A model generated the notes under the pieces. It did not search any database. It was not told where the DNA came from and was given only the letters and a program-made list of their open reading frames with translations. Position numbers and translations under genes: made by a program. A stretch of 64,000 nt of DNA. Source: Bacteroidales bacterium. GTDB taxonomy: Bacteria; Bacteroidota; Bacteroidia; Bacteroidales; UBA932. The stretch is from NCBI GenBank assembly GCA_024402135.1, contig JAKSJN010000009.1:1-64000 (forward strand). Direction: 5' to 3'. This document shows, piece by piece, positions 35,181 to 44,415 of this stretch (position 1 is its first letter; the number at the start of each line of letters is the position of its first letter).

Positions 35181-37148
35181 CTATTTTACAACAGGAAGCT
35201 TGACGCAGGATGCTGCCGAAGGTTCGCAGTGGATTGTTATGTCGGACTTGACGTATGCGGACTCGTCGCAGGTGTAGATGTCGCAGAAGGTCTGCGGGTT
35301 GCGGTCCACAAGAGGGAACCAGCTTGACTGGACCTGAACCATCAGCTTGTGGCCAGGCTTGAAGGTATGACGTACGTCAGGCATTGTGAAGCGTACCTTT
35401 GTGGTCTCTCCTGGAACGAATGGAACAGGCTCGGAGAAACTCTCGCGGAACTTTCCTCTCATCACCTCTCCCCTGACCATAAGCTGATATCCACCCATAG
35501 GAAGAGTCGTCGATGGAAGGGTCTTCACACGCTGATCGGCATCGCGGGGATCCCTTGAAAAGCCGGTTTCTTCGAACCAGTTGAAAGCGTCAGGGAAAAC
35601 ATCGATGACCTTCACGATAAAGTCAGCATCGGTAGAAGTGATGTCAACCATAAGTTCCACCTCAACCTCGCCGGAGAGCGAAAGAGCCTCGCTGAGGGCA
35701 GGAGTCTGGAAGCAGACAACATCAGGCCTCTGCGCAGCAAAGCGCTGGTCATCGATCATGTAGTCCTTGCTGACACTGGTCTCGAGCACAGCACGGTAAG
35801 GAACCGGTTTTGCAGGATCGCTGGTATAGGTAATCTTGCCGGATGTACGTGGAGCGCTTGTAGAGATGCTTCCGTCGCCATGGAGATAGAACGGGGTCGT
35901 CCTGGCAAGTTCAACCTCTGGCCAGCCGGTCTGGTAGTACTTCCAATCACGATTTCCTGAATCGAACACATAGGCTCCGGTCTTAGGTTTCTCACCCTTG
36001 CCTTCGAGATAATATGCGAAGAACGGATACTCGAACGTAGCATTGTAATACTCAGAAGTCGCCTCGTCTCCAAAGTACATGTTTGCCCACGAAGCTGTCA
36101 TCGAACGTGACCATGCGCCGTGGAACCAAGGGCCCTCTACAAGGTAAAGGTCTGTTGCCGGGCTCTGCTCCTTGATGGCCTTGTAGGTATCGAATGCGCC
36201 GTAGCAGTCCTCCTTGTCGAACAGACCGCCGACGATAAGCACAGCAGGTTTCACGTCGTGCATGTGACCCTTTGTCACTGTATGTGACTCCCAGTACTCG
36301 TCCCAGTTCGGATGCTCACGGATCGTGCGGAGATAGGCAAGGCTGTCCGCATATACCGCAGTATAGTTGCTGTATGTACCGATTCCAAGGTAGTCGCCAT
36401 AGATGTCATTCTTCATCATCTTCGGGAAACGGAAGTCCTGGACTCCCGCCTTGACATACTTGTTTCCCATCATGTACTCGAACCAGGACTGGAACGAAAC
36501 GGTTTCGGCAAGCATAAGGGCGCCATTGTGGTGGGCATCATCGCCGTGGAACCAGTCAGTAACAGGAGCCTGCGGAGATACAGCCTTGACCGCAGGATGT
36601 CCCGAAAGTGCCGCCATGGTCGTATAGAATCCTGGATAGGAAATGCCCATCTGGCCCACGCAACCGTTGTTATTGGTGTTGTGTACGAGCCACTCCACTG
36701 TATCGTAAGTGTCGCTGGCCTCATCAGTCTGGCCGACGTTCTTGGCTTCTTTCTTGTTGAGCTTCTTGCCCTCTATGAAGGCCCTGATCTCCTCGAACTC
36801 TCCTTCGGACATGTTCTTTCCGCGGACATCCTGGAACACGAGGATGTATCCCGCGTCGATGTAAGGGGCATACGAACGCATGTTCATGTACTGGTCCTCG
36901 CCGTATGGAGATACCGCATAGCAGGTTCTCTCCATGAGGATAGGATGCTTGACGCTCTTGTCCTTCGGCTCGTAGATAGAGGTGAAGAGCGACACGCCGT
37001 CGCGCATTCGGATCATCACTTCCTTCTTGTCATAGGTTTGCTTGATAGCCTCAGGAGCGTACTTGCTGGCCTGTGCCGCCATATTGCCCTGGCCGAAAAG
37101 GCTCAGGGTCATGCACAGTGCAATGATTGTCGAGATCAGTTTTCTCAT
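35181..37148 (-). CDS. CocE/NonD family (peptidase S15-like) hydrolase
   Basis: 655 residues with a Sec signal peptide (cleaved near AAQASK). The alpha/beta-hydrolase nucleophile Ser170 sits in GQMGISYPGFY; the acid is in 'LIVGGLFDKEDCYG' and the catalytic His in 'VEGPWFHGAWSR'. A C-terminal jelly-roll-like X-Pro dipeptidase C domain follows (VEVELMVDITSTDADFIVKV). The family covers X-Pro dipeptidyl-peptidases, cocaine esterase, glutaryl-7-ACA acylase and alpha-amino-acid ester hydrolases; the length and 'LMERTCYAVSPYGED' resemble the last two. It is secreted or periplasmic. Confidence 0.88.
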   Translation of the reverse strand: MRKLISTIIALCMTLSLFGQGNMAAQASKYAPEAIKQTYDKKEVMIRMRDGVSLFTSIYEPKDKSVKHPILMERTCYAVSPYGEDQYMNMRSYAPYIDAGYILVFQDVRGKNMSEGEFEEIRAFIEGKKLNKKEAKNVGQTDEASDTYDTVEWLVHNTNNNGCVGQMGISYPGFYTTMAALSGHPAVKAVSPQAPVTDWFHGDDAHHNGALMLAETVSFQSWFEYMMGNKYVKAGVQDFRFPKMMKNDIYGDYLGIGTYSNYTAVYADSLAYLRTIREHPNWDEYWESHTVTKGHMHDVKPAVLIVGGLFDKEDCYGAFDTYKAIKEQSPATDLYLVEGPWFHGAWSRSMTASWANMYFGDEATSEYYNATFEYPFFAYYLEGKGEKPKTGAYVFDSGNRDWKYYQTGWPEVELARTTPFYLHGDGSISTSAPRTSGKITYTSDPAKPVPYRAVLETSVSKDYMIDDQRFAAQRPDVVCFQTPALSEALSLSGEVEVELMVDITSTDADFIVKVIDVFPDAFNWFEETGFSRDPRDADQRVKTLPSTTLPMGGYQLMVRGEVMRGKFRESFSEPVPFVPGETTKVRFTMPDVRHTFKPGHKLMVQVQSSWFPLVDRNPQTFCDIYTCDESAYVKSDITIHCEPSAASCVKLPVVK

Positions 37149-37173
37149 ATCGTGTGTGATTGTTTTCCGAGTC

Positions 37174-37181
37174 CAAAGATA
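37174..37181 (-). promoter_or_regulatory. -7 box of the hydrolase gene
   Basis: TATCTTTG on the minus strand, 26 bases before the ATG. Confidence 0.65.
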
Positions 37182-37252
37182 TGGAATCTTTCCCTGCCGG
37201 AAAGGAAAAATAGTCCATAATTGCTATATTGCAATGATAAAACCATACGAAC

Positions 37253-38455
37253 ATGAAATACAGCTTTGACGAAATCATAGAGAGACGCGGCACCGACGCG
37301 TACAAGTACATGAACCTCAAGATGGTCTGCGGACGCGATGACGTGCTCCCGATGTGGGTTGCCGACATGGACTTCGCGACACCGCCGTTCGTGATGAACG
37401 CAATCCAGAAAAGATGCGACCAGCGCGTGCTCGGCTACACCTGCAGCACTGACCGTTACCGCGCAAGCATCGTCGGCTGGTGCAAGAACCACTATGGCTG
37501 GGAGGTACTTCCCGAGCACATCACCTACATCCCGGGCGTCGTAGCCGGCATCTATCTCGCAATGCAGGCATTCACAGAGAAGGGCGACAAGATTCTCATC
37601 CAGGACCCGGTATATCACCCATTCAGAATCGTTCCCGAGGGCAACGAAAGGCAGATTGTCTGGAATCGCCTTGTACGTAACGAGGAGACCTTCGGAATGG
37701 ATCTTGACGCGCTCAGAAACGACATCAAGGGCTGCAAGATGATGATTCTGTGCAATCCTCACAACCCCGCAGGAGTATGCTGGAGCCGCGAGACTCTCGA
37801 GCAGGTAGCTCATATCTGCAGCGAGGAAGGCGTGATCGTAGTAAGCGACGAGATCCACTGCGACATGATATTCGGAGAGCGCAGACACATTCCATTCGCA
37901 AGCGTCAGTGACGAGGCCAAGGCAATCACGATCACCCTCCAGGCTCCAAGCAAAACCTTCAACATGCCGGGCATCGTATGCTCCCAGGCAATCGTGCCGG
38001 ACGACAGCTTGAGAGAAAAATACTTCGACTACATCGAGCGCAGCGACATGGGCCTTGGCAACGTATTTACCTTCAGCTGTGCGGAAGCTTGCTACTCCGA
38101 CGAAGGCGACGAGTGGAGACGTCAGATGCTCGAGTATGTCAATGGCAACATCGACGCTTTCCAGGCAGGTCTGGCAGCAATCACCGACAAGGTCAGCATA
38201 ATCCGCCCGCAGGCATCATTCCTTGTATTCATGGACTGCCGCCCACTCATGGCAGAACTGGCAGCAGGCAAGAGCGACGAGGAGGCTCAGGAGTGCCTTA
38301 TCAGGTTTTTTGCCGACAAGTGCGGTCTCGGTTTCAATCCGGGCAACATGTTTGGCCAGAACGGCACAGGCTACATGAGAGTCAACATGGGCTGCCCTCG
38401 ATCTACCATTGAAGAAGCACTAAAGAGAATCGCCCAAGGCTTCACAACCCTGTAG
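37253..38455 (+). CDS. PatB/MalY-family C-S lyase (PLP enzyme)
   Basis: 400 residues, fold-type I aminotransferase family. Signature MWVADMDFATPPFVMNAI at residues 34-51, 'NPHNPAGVCWS', 'VVSDEIHCDMIF' (Asp for the PLP nitrogen), the PLP-binding Lys234 in APSKTFNMPG, and 'RVNMGCPRSTIEEAL' near the end. It cleaves cystathionine or other cysteine conjugates to a thiol, pyruvate and ammonia. Divergent from the S15-type hydrolase, with a 104-base shared promoter region. Confidence 0.92.
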   Translation: MKYSFDEIIERRGTDAYKYMNLKMVCGRDDVLPMWVADMDFATPPFVMNAIQKRCDQRVLGYTCSTDRYRASIVGWCKNHYGWEVLPEHITYIPGVVAGIYLAMQAFTEKGDKILIQDPVYHPFRIVPEGNERQIVWNRLVRNEETFGMDLDALRNDIKGCKMMILCNPHNPAGVCWSRETLEQVAHICSEEGVIVVSDEIHCDMIFGERRHIPFASVSDEAKAITITLQAPSKTFNMPGIVCSQAIVPDDSLREKYFDYIERSDMGLGNVFTFSCAEACYSDEGDEWRRQMLEYVNGNIDAFQAGLAAITDKVSIIRPQASFLVFMDCRPLMAELAAGKSDEEAQECLIRFFADKCGLGFNPGNMFGQNGTGYMRVNMGCPRSTIEEALKRIAQGFTTL

Positions 38456-38460
38456 ATAAA

Positions 38461-38486
38461 AAGGTCCTGCTTGATGGCGGGACCTT
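38461..38486. terminator. Bidirectional terminator between convergent genes
   Basis: AAGGTCC/GGACCTT with an inner GC/GC pair; followed by TTCTTTTT on the plus strand and TTTTTAT on the minus strand, serving both convergent genes. Confidence 0.8.
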
Positions 38487-38511
38487 GATTCTTTTTACCT
38501 ATTACGGAATA

Positions 38512-39396
38512 CTAGTCGATGTTCTTCTTTGCGAAAGTCCAGCCCTCGAGATGGTTCATGCCGCAATCTGCGCCCTTGAACATCTTGGCTGCCTTCTTGT
38601 CGCCCTTGAGGTGCCACTCGAGCCATGCGGTAGCCACGGTGCTGAATTCGCCGCCATATGGCTTGTGATAGGTACCGCCATGGCCTACTGGGAAGTTTGC
38701 AGCCGCTGCAGGAACATGGTTGATACGGCTGAAGTCATCCATACCGTTTGCATATGCGATATCAGTCTCGCCGCCGAGGATGTAAATGATAGGAGTATGG
38801 ATCTTGTTGAGTTTCTCCTTTGCCGGCATAGGCATGCCAGGGACTGCGGTAGAAGGGTCGCTGAACAGACCGCTGTTGCAGATCATGACAGTCTTGAGAC
38901 GTGGTTCCTCGCAGATGTCGAGGGTCTGGAGACCACCGCAGGACATACCGGCAGCAGCGATATTCTTTACATCAAGTTTGTTATAGTACTGACTGTTCTT
39001 GTCAGCATTCTGTGCGATTGCCCAGTTGATGGCATCGATGAGCTGCTTTGACTCCGAGCGTCCGCCGCCGCGCTCTCCTTCCTTTGGCATAGGGCCGATA
39101 GCTACGACAAGGAATCCGTGTGAAGCGATCTCATTGAGGAAGTTGACGTGCTCGAACGGAGAATTATTGCAGGCACCGTTTCCCCACACGAGGATAGGCA
39201 GTTTGTTGCCACCCTTGAAAGGCTTGAGATCCTGAGGCTTGAACACAGTATGGGTGGTCAGGCTCGCATCGGTGACCATTATGGCCTTGTACTTTCCTGA
39301 ACCGCCGTTGTCAAGGATGCGCGAATTGATGTCCTGAGCGCCAGCGATACCTGCTCCCAGCAGCATCGCCGCGATAAGAATGATTGCCTTTTTCAT
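38512..39396 (-). CDS. Secreted alpha/beta hydrolase (dienelactone-hydrolase-like)
   Basis: 294 residues with signal peptide (MKKAIILIAAMLLGAGIAGA). Nucleophile Ser in AAAGMSCGGLQT, acid in 'YILGGETDIAY', and His in 'FPVGHGGTY'. A first strand block 'LPILVWGNGACNNSPFEHVN' forms the oxyanion side. It resembles chlorophyllase/PETase-like secreted hydrolases of Bacteroidota by general pattern; the substrate is unknown. ATG at 39396 is fixed by the -7 box at 39433-39440. Confidence 0.82.
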   Translation of the reverse strand: MKKAIILIAAMLLGAGIAGAQDINSRILDNGGSGKYKAIMVTDASLTTHTVFKPQDLKPFKGGNKLPILVWGNGACNNSPFEHVNFLNEIASHGFLVVAIGPMPKEGERGGGRSESKQLIDAINWAIAQNADKNSQYYNKLDVKNIAAAGMSCGGLQTLDICEEPRLKTVMICNSGLFSDPSTAVPGMPMPAKEKLNKIHTPIIYILGGETDIAYANGMDDFSRINHVPAAAANFPVGHGGTYHKPYGGEFSTVATAWLEWHLKGDKKAAKMFKGADCGMNHLEGWTFAKKNID

Positions 39397-39432
39397 ATCA
39401 GTGCTATTAATGTGTTGATTCTGTGGTTTTGA

Positions 39433-39440
39433 CAAATATA
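39433..39440 (-). promoter_or_regulatory. -7 box of the secreted hydrolase
   Basis: TATATTTG on the minus strand, 37 bases before the ATG. Confidence 0.6.
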
Positions 39441-39459
39441 TGCCTTTTACGCGAAAATG

Positions 39460-42400
39460 CTAGATATCAAGTTCGAAACCGCTGAGAAGCGACTCGATCT
39501 CAGCCTCAAGGGCCTCCTGTTCCTGGGCAACCTCGAAATCAAGCATCATCGAATCGAGCTCTGCGAGTTCCTCCGAATCAAGCAGTTCGTCTTCTTCCTC
39601 CTCGCGGAGAGCCTCGCCCCGACGCTGGGCCTCGCGGCGTACAGACTCGTTTCCACGCATGACCTGATCGACTCCGACGCTGAAGATATCGCGGATCGAA
39701 CTTGAAAGATTGTTCTGGATGCTCTCGACGAGCGGCAATACCTGAGGCAGCTTGCGGTTGCGGTATCTTGCACGACCGATAGAATAGTTCCAGTTGTCGA
39801 AGTTGCCAAGAAGATTCAGGCCGAAACGGAACGGCAGCGGAGCATCCACGATCGAGATGTGATAGTCGAAATTGGAGTCAAACTTCTGCTGGCCATACAG
39901 GGCCAGAGTATAGCGGTCCACACCAAGCAGGAATGGATATATCTGCAGCCTGTTGTTGGAGATGATTCCATACAGGGTCATGTCCTTGATATGGCCGGCG
40001 CGCGCGTCCTTGAACATCAGCAGCTGTGCGATGCGGCGCAGGCTGCCGGTATCCTCGAGCAGGAGATCCTTGCCGTCAAGCTTGACCATGCCGTCGATAG
40101 ATGGAAGAACAAGGTTCATGTTGGTATCCAGAGGCGATGTCGCAGCCATCTCAAGGTTGAGCAGGCCCTTGAAGGACTTGAGCATAGGCACGAGACTGTC
40201 CACAACTGGGAACAGCTCGATGACCTTGTCCGCAGTCACGTCAGACAGAGCCAGATTGAAACCGGCCTTGATATCCTTCTTGGTCCTGGTCGAATAGAAG
40301 GCATCGAACTGGGCATTGCCGACGTCTGACATAACCAACGTGTTCAGCAACTGTACAGTACGGTCCCGCATCGTGATATCCGAAGCAAGTCCGTCAAGAA
40401 CGAAGTTAGACACATTGACCTCGCCTGCCTTTACACGGACACTTGCGTTCAGGTTTGAAGGTACCACTATCAGAGGCATATCCAGGCCGACCACGGCATT
40501 CTCCAGCGTATCTACGACAATGCTGTTCTGGTACTCCCGGTTATCCTCGATTATGACATGCTCGATGGTATCCACGGCAGCAATCTCGAATGCTGCAAGC
40601 AGTTCATTGACGTTAAGGCGCGGTGACTCGATGTCCATGTCCAGATTCATCCTGCCGCGTCCCTGGAACGCCTGGCGCAAGCCGCGGAGAGAACCTTTGG
40701 CGCTGAGTGATGATGTACCGGCAGCGACCCCGAGACTGTTGAGGGTAAGGACGTTGTCCGTGAAGTCGAGATCAAGGGAATCAGCGCTGGTACGCAAAGG
40801 CAGCATAGGTGTGACGATCTTTGCCGAAGCGACCTTCAATGATCCGTATGGATTGTACTTCCTGTACATGTCGAACAGAGAACTGTCGAGCTTGATGTCG
40901 ATGTCTTTCAGCTTGAAATCAGACTCGGTCTCAACGGCGTTCTGGCGGCGTCTGGTCGAGTCTCGAGGAGTATTGTTGCGGCGTATGGCAGCGCTTCGGG
41001 TATTCAGGTCCAGCGCAGCGTTCCTGAGGAGAACACGGTTCTCGCCCATGTTCAAGATAAGGGCATTCTCGGCCGTGTTTGCCTTCAGCACCGGAGTCGA
41101 CCCGGAGCCTTTCTTCATAGAGAAGCGGTTACGGCTGCCGCGTACCATCACCTCGAGGTCATCCCCGCTCTGCATGTCGACTGAATTGGCGTCAAGTGCT
41201 ATGTCCACCTGAGGAAAACCGTTCGAGAGTGTATCCGATGAATTGACTGCCTGGGCGCGCAGTTTGGCACCCTGGGCACGCAGAGCCTCGCCGAGAGTGA
41301 ACGACAAGGTATCCATAGCCGCTGAGTATCGACCGTTTTCAAGCCTGACAACCGGTCTTCCAAGATTTGCGTACAGTGTATCAGCCGGCATCGCGAACTT
41401 CACGAGGTCGCCAGATAGCGCAGCCTTCAGTTCGCTGGAGCTGATTTTGTAAAGTGACAGCTGGGAAGGACGGAAAGCTCCGCCGAGAACAAGGTCGACA
41501 TCACCGTCAGCCACTATGCCAAGGTCTGCTGGAAGATATGCCATAAGCTTGTCCAAAGCCGCATGGGCACTTCCATCGACAGCCACCCTTGGATCATCAG
41601 CCAGCGCATCCTCGGACTTGCCCTTTACAGTCAGGGACAGGCCATCCATGTCAAAGCAGAAATCCTCAAGGTCAGCCAGGAGATGACCATCATTGAACAG
41701 AGCCTTGAAGGTCATGTCAAACTCCGAATCCATCACCAGATCAGAGTATGCAAAGTGCGCATCAGGGACGGTCAGGACGGCATTCACGGTCGGCATACGG
41801 CCATCATCGAAACCAAAGGTTCCGTTTGCCTTGGCCTCGAGTTTAATGTCAGCATCAGTCTTCAGTTCCTTGAGAGCCGGCACAAACGGCACAAGATAAT
41901 CATTGATGATTTCCCCTATCGAGCATTCTTTGACGTCTGCAGCAAGATCCATGTCGATATGGTCGCCATATATATCAGCCTTGCCGGACAATTCCATCAG
42001 CATGGCAGCAATCCGTGCATTGAATTCAAGGACGTCGAGAGACACTATTCCGCCATCCTTTACCGGAGGAAAGCCTATTTCGGTATCCAGAACCAATGGA
42101 GCATGGATAAGATCGTATCCATACATCTTATATGAAGCCTCGGACTCCATTTCCACGTCGATATGGTTCTGATGTTCATGCAGGCAGAGATCGCTCAGTT
42201 CCAATGCAACGCTGTCAACCACGTTCCTTTTCTCCACATCCACCAGCCTTGCCTCTACAAGAAGGTTTGCAAGATCAAGATGCAGGCGGTCCTTCTCTGG
42301 ACGTGAACCGATAGTGTACAGCTTGTCCATCAGTTCCGCGTCAAAACGGCCCAGAAGCGACAATTCGTCGAAGCCCAGGCGGGCGTAGATTCCGGCGACA

Positions 42401-42999
42401 CGGTCAGTATAGACAGCCATAGGGCTGCCGTCCACGAGTACTTTGCCAAGATTGATTTCCGGAAGTGGTGTGGAAGACTCCGTGGTATCGCTTTCGAACA
42501 AGAACATATCCCAGTTCACCGCAGTCGAGTCATAGCGATGCGCGTAAGCCCGCAATCCGTTGATACCTATGATCGGCAGGGTGTATTCACCTTTGATAAG
42601 GTCCAGGACATCCACCGCTGCCATAAGCAGGTCTGCATGTGCAAGGGTATCATCGGCAAAGGATAGTGAATCGACATGGCCGATACCCATGGAGGCAAGG
42701 ACCTCCGGATCATCCTGATATGCTTCGAAACGGCTGTGCGGATATGTCAGGTCCACGTCATGCAGTTCCACACGGAAATGTGGAAAGTTGCGGATGGCGC
42801 TGACCTTGATGCGGCCTATATCGAGATTGCCATCCACGTATTGCGGCACTAGCTTGTCAACGACCTTCTGGAGCACAAAGTCACTGAGTACCGCGTCGAG
42901 CAGCATCAACAGCACGACTGGAACAGCAACAAGCACGACGAGGAGACGTTTCAGCCACCTCAGGCGCGATGTATTGGACTTTTTCTCTTCGCTCTCCAT
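39460..42999 (-). CDS. AsmA-like protein
   Basis: About 1179 residues. One N-terminal membrane anchor (LLVVLVAVPVVLLMLLDAVL), then 'VDGNLDIGRIKVSAIRNFPHFRVELHDVDL', the AsmA/TamB-like bridge start, then long beta-rich repeats and the AsmA C-terminal region (about residues 800-1100: 'TSLSAKGSLRG' type strands, 'LNLEMAATSPLDTNMNL'). Such proteins span the periplasm and move phospholipid to the outer membrane. The last 80 residues are acidic (EEEEDELLDSEELAELDSMM), an extra tail. Monocistronic, with its own -7 box. Confidence 0.88.
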   Translation of the reverse strand: MESEEKKSNTSRLRWLKRLLVVLVAVPVVLLMLLDAVLSDFVLQKVVDKLVPQYVDGNLDIGRIKVSAIRNFPHFRVELHDVDLTYPHSRFEAYQDDPEVLASMGIGHVDSLSFADDTLAHADLLMAAVDVLDLIKGEYTLPIIGINGLRAYAHRYDSTAVNWDMFLFESDTTESSTPLPEINLGKVLVDGSPMAVYTDRVAGIYARLGFDELSLLGRFDAELMDKLYTIGSRPEKDRLHLDLANLLVEARLVDVEKRNVVDSVALELSDLCLHEHQNHIDVEMESEASYKMYGYDLIHAPLVLDTEIGFPPVKDGGIVSLDVLEFNARIAAMLMELSGKADIYGDHIDMDLAADVKECSIGEIINDYLVPFVPALKELKTDADIKLEAKANGTFGFDDGRMPTVNAVLTVPDAHFAYSDLVMDSEFDMTFKALFNDGHLLADLEDFCFDMDGLSLTVKGKSEDALADDPRVAVDGSAHAALDKLMAYLPADLGIVADGDVDLVLGGAFRPSQLSLYKISSSELKAALSGDLVKFAMPADTLYANLGRPVVRLENGRYSAAMDTLSFTLGEALRAQGAKLRAQAVNSSDTLSNGFPQVDIALDANSVDMQSGDDLEVMVRGSRNRFSMKKGSGSTPVLKANTAENALILNMGENRVLLRNAALDLNTRSAAIRRNNTPRDSTRRRQNAVETESDFKLKDIDIKLDSSLFDMYRKYNPYGSLKVASAKIVTPMLPLRTSADSLDLDFTDNVLTLNSLGVAAGTSSLSAKGSLRGLRQAFQGRGRMNLDMDIESPRLNVNELLAAFEIAAVDTIEHVIIEDNREYQNSIVVDTLENAVVGLDMPLIVVPSNLNASVRVKAGEVNVSNFVLDGLASDITMRDRTVQLLNTLVMSDVGNAQFDAFYSTRTKKDIKAGFNLALSDVTADKVIELFPVVDSLVPMLKSFKGLLNLEMAATSPLDTNMNLVLPSIDGMVKLDGKDLLLEDTGSLRRIAQLLMFKDARAGHIKDMTLYGIISNNRLQIYPFLLGVDRYTLALYGQQKFDSNFDYHISIVDAPLPFRFGLNLLGNFDNWNYSIGRARYRNRKLPQVLPLVESIQNNLSSSIRDIFSVGVDQVMRGNESVRREAQRRGEALREEEEDELLDSEELAELDSMMLDFEVAQEQEALEAEIESLLSGFELDI

Positions 43000-43017
43000 C
43001 CGGATTAAGGATTGACA

Positions 43018-43025
43018 CAAATATA
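43018..43025 (-). promoter_or_regulatory. -7 box of the AsmA-like gene
   Basis: TATATTTG on the minus strand, 19 bases before the ATG, directly after the rpsU terminator. Confidence 0.6.
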
Positions 43026-43033
43026 ACAAAAAA

Positions 43034-43055
43034 GAGACCGACTGATGTCGGTCTC
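43034..43055 (-). terminator. Terminator of rpsU
   Basis: Nine-base stem GAGACCGAC/GTCGGTCTC with a TGAT loop and a following T-run in minus direction. Confidence 0.85.
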
Positions 43056-43083
43056 CTTATATTTCGTAAAGGTGAATACGAAA

Positions 43084-43278
43084 TTACTGCTCCTCCTCAA
43101 GACGAAGATGCTGTACATAGATTGCCTTCTGACGAGCAATTCTGTTCTTTACTGAAGGCTTCTCGAAGTTCTTGCGTGCACGGAGCTCACGGATAGCGCC
43201 GGTCTTCTCGAACTTTCTCTTGAACTTCTTAAGAGCTCTCTCGATGTTTTCGCCTTCTTTGATTGGAACTATGATCAT
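43084..43278 (-). CDS. rpsU: 30S ribosomal protein bS21
   Basis: 64 residues: MIIVPIKEGENIERALKKFK then a basic helical run (RELRARKNFEKPSVKNRIAR) typical of bS21. It binds the small subunit near the 3' end of 16S rRNA. In Bacteroidota bS21 takes part in hiding the anti-SD. The mRNA leader here carries a rare strong SD-like sequence, which fits reported self-regulation of this gene in the phylum. Confidence 0.97.
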   Translation of the reverse strand: MIIVPIKEGENIERALKKFKRKFEKTGAIRELRARKNFEKPSVKNRIARQKAIYVQHLRLEEEQ

Positions 43279-43284
43279 TTCTTT

Positions 43285-43293
43285 ATCACCCCC
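43285..43293 (-). promoter_or_regulatory. Extended Shine-Dalgarno-like site of rpsU
   Basis: In the rpsU leader the mRNA reads GGGGGTGAT, one base off GGAGGTGAT, the complement of the 16S 3' end, and lies about six bases before ATG. Most genes in this window have no SD. Confidence 0.6.
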
Positions 43294-43317
43294 TTTTTCT
43301 TTCTAATTTTGCGGGCA

Positions 43318-43325
43318 CAAAGGTA
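43318..43325 (-). promoter_or_regulatory. -7 box of rpsU
   Basis: TACCTTTG on the minus strand; predicted leader about 35 nt. Confidence 0.65.
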
Positions 43326-43359
43326 AGAATAAATCTCAATAATCCAAAAGAATTATCAA

Positions 43360-44397
43360 CTATGCCTCAACCTTGCCGAAGAAGTACTTGGTAACCCAGT
43401 ACTTGAAGAGCGGATCCAGGAAGTATGGCTCGTCTTCTTCATTGAAGCTGATGATCTCCTTCTTGCACAAGGCATCCTTGAGGCGTCTCACATTCGCCGA
43501 TGAATTAAGGCCATATTTTCGTATGACGTCACTGGTGCTGAAATGCTTGTGACCGTCAACCACAGCCTCGAGCAATCCTACCTGGAATGTGGTGAGGTCG
43601 TTCATCATTGCAGTGAAACGTGGCTCATGCACGGCAATCATCATCGACATGGCATCGATGAGCACCGGCTGCAGGATATATCCTCTGGTCAGTGTATCGC
43701 AGATCGAGATGAAATGGTTGATATACCAGAGATTATTCTCGAAGCGTTCACAGATGCTCAGGAGCAGGTCGTTCTCGATCACCTTGCCGCTGCTGAGAAA
43801 GCCTCGGATGACGTGATCGACAACCTCTCTGTCCTCGACCTTGCTTACCGGAAGATGCTCGGCGCAACGCCAGAAGAACTTGTGATGCTCGAAGATTTCC
43901 TTCATCGCATTAACCTTCGAACCACTCATTATGTAGCAGGCATTGCTATCCTCTGTGTGCTCTCGCAGTACGGTCTCAAAGGTCTTGTAAAGGCGATATG
44001 AATCCTCTGTGAAATCCAGGTTCTGGAACTCGGACAGGAAGACGACCACCTTCTGGCCAGTCTCAGCCGCCACTTTCCATGGCAATGACAGGGTTTCGGA
44101 GAGTTCACACTCCCCTTCCGGGCTTACGCCGGTCAGTTCTGTGCTGAGCCTGCGAAGGAACTCAGCCTCTGTCCTTACTGTCAAGAGATTGAGACGCGCG
44201 ACCTTTAATGAGACACCCTTCTGTTTCAGGTTAAGCAGAGTCTGCTCGACCAGGGATGTCTTGCCGGTCTTGGGAGCCTCGTACAAGACGACATTACGGC
44301 CGCCCGCAAGCAGGTCTGCGAGTGATGCGCAATCCTGCCTGCGACCGACGAAATGCTTTCCCGTTACGTAGGAGCTATACTCGAATGGCTGATCCAC
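43360..44397 (-). CDS. AAA-type ATPase, DNA-binding-like (archaeal-type ATPase family)
   Basis: 345 residues. Opens with 'FVGRRQDCASLADLLAGGRNVVLYEAPKTGKTSLV', a Walker A at residues 41-48 (APKTGKTS); Walker B-like 'KVVVFLSEFQNL'. The C-terminal end is a winged helix (HFSTSDVIRKYGLNSSANVRRLKDALCKK) plus 'YFLDPLFKYWVTKYFFG', the same ending seen in small Bacteroidota/archaeal ATPases (PF01637 type). Function unknown. The start codon is GTG; no ATG is nearby. It follows fumarase by 18 bases and is probably in the same unit. Confidence 0.82.
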   Translation of the reverse strand: MDQPFEYSSYVTGKHFVGRRQDCASLADLLAGGRNVVLYEAPKTGKTSLVEQTLLNLKQKGVSLKVARLNLLTVRTEAEFLRRLSTELTGVSPEGECELSETLSLPWKVAAETGQKVVVFLSEFQNLDFTEDSYRLYKTFETVLREHTEDSNACYIMSGSKVNAMKEIFEHHKFFWRCAEHLPVSKVEDREVVDHVIRGFLSSGKVIENDLLLSICERFENNLWYINHFISICDTLTRGYILQPVLIDAMSMMIAVHEPRFTAMMNDLTTFQVGLLEAVVDGHKHFSTSDVIRKYGLNSSANVRRLKDALCKKEIISFNEEDEPYFLDPLFKYWVTKYFFGKVEA

Positions 44398-44415
44398 GGC
44401 CGGAAATATCAGTTA

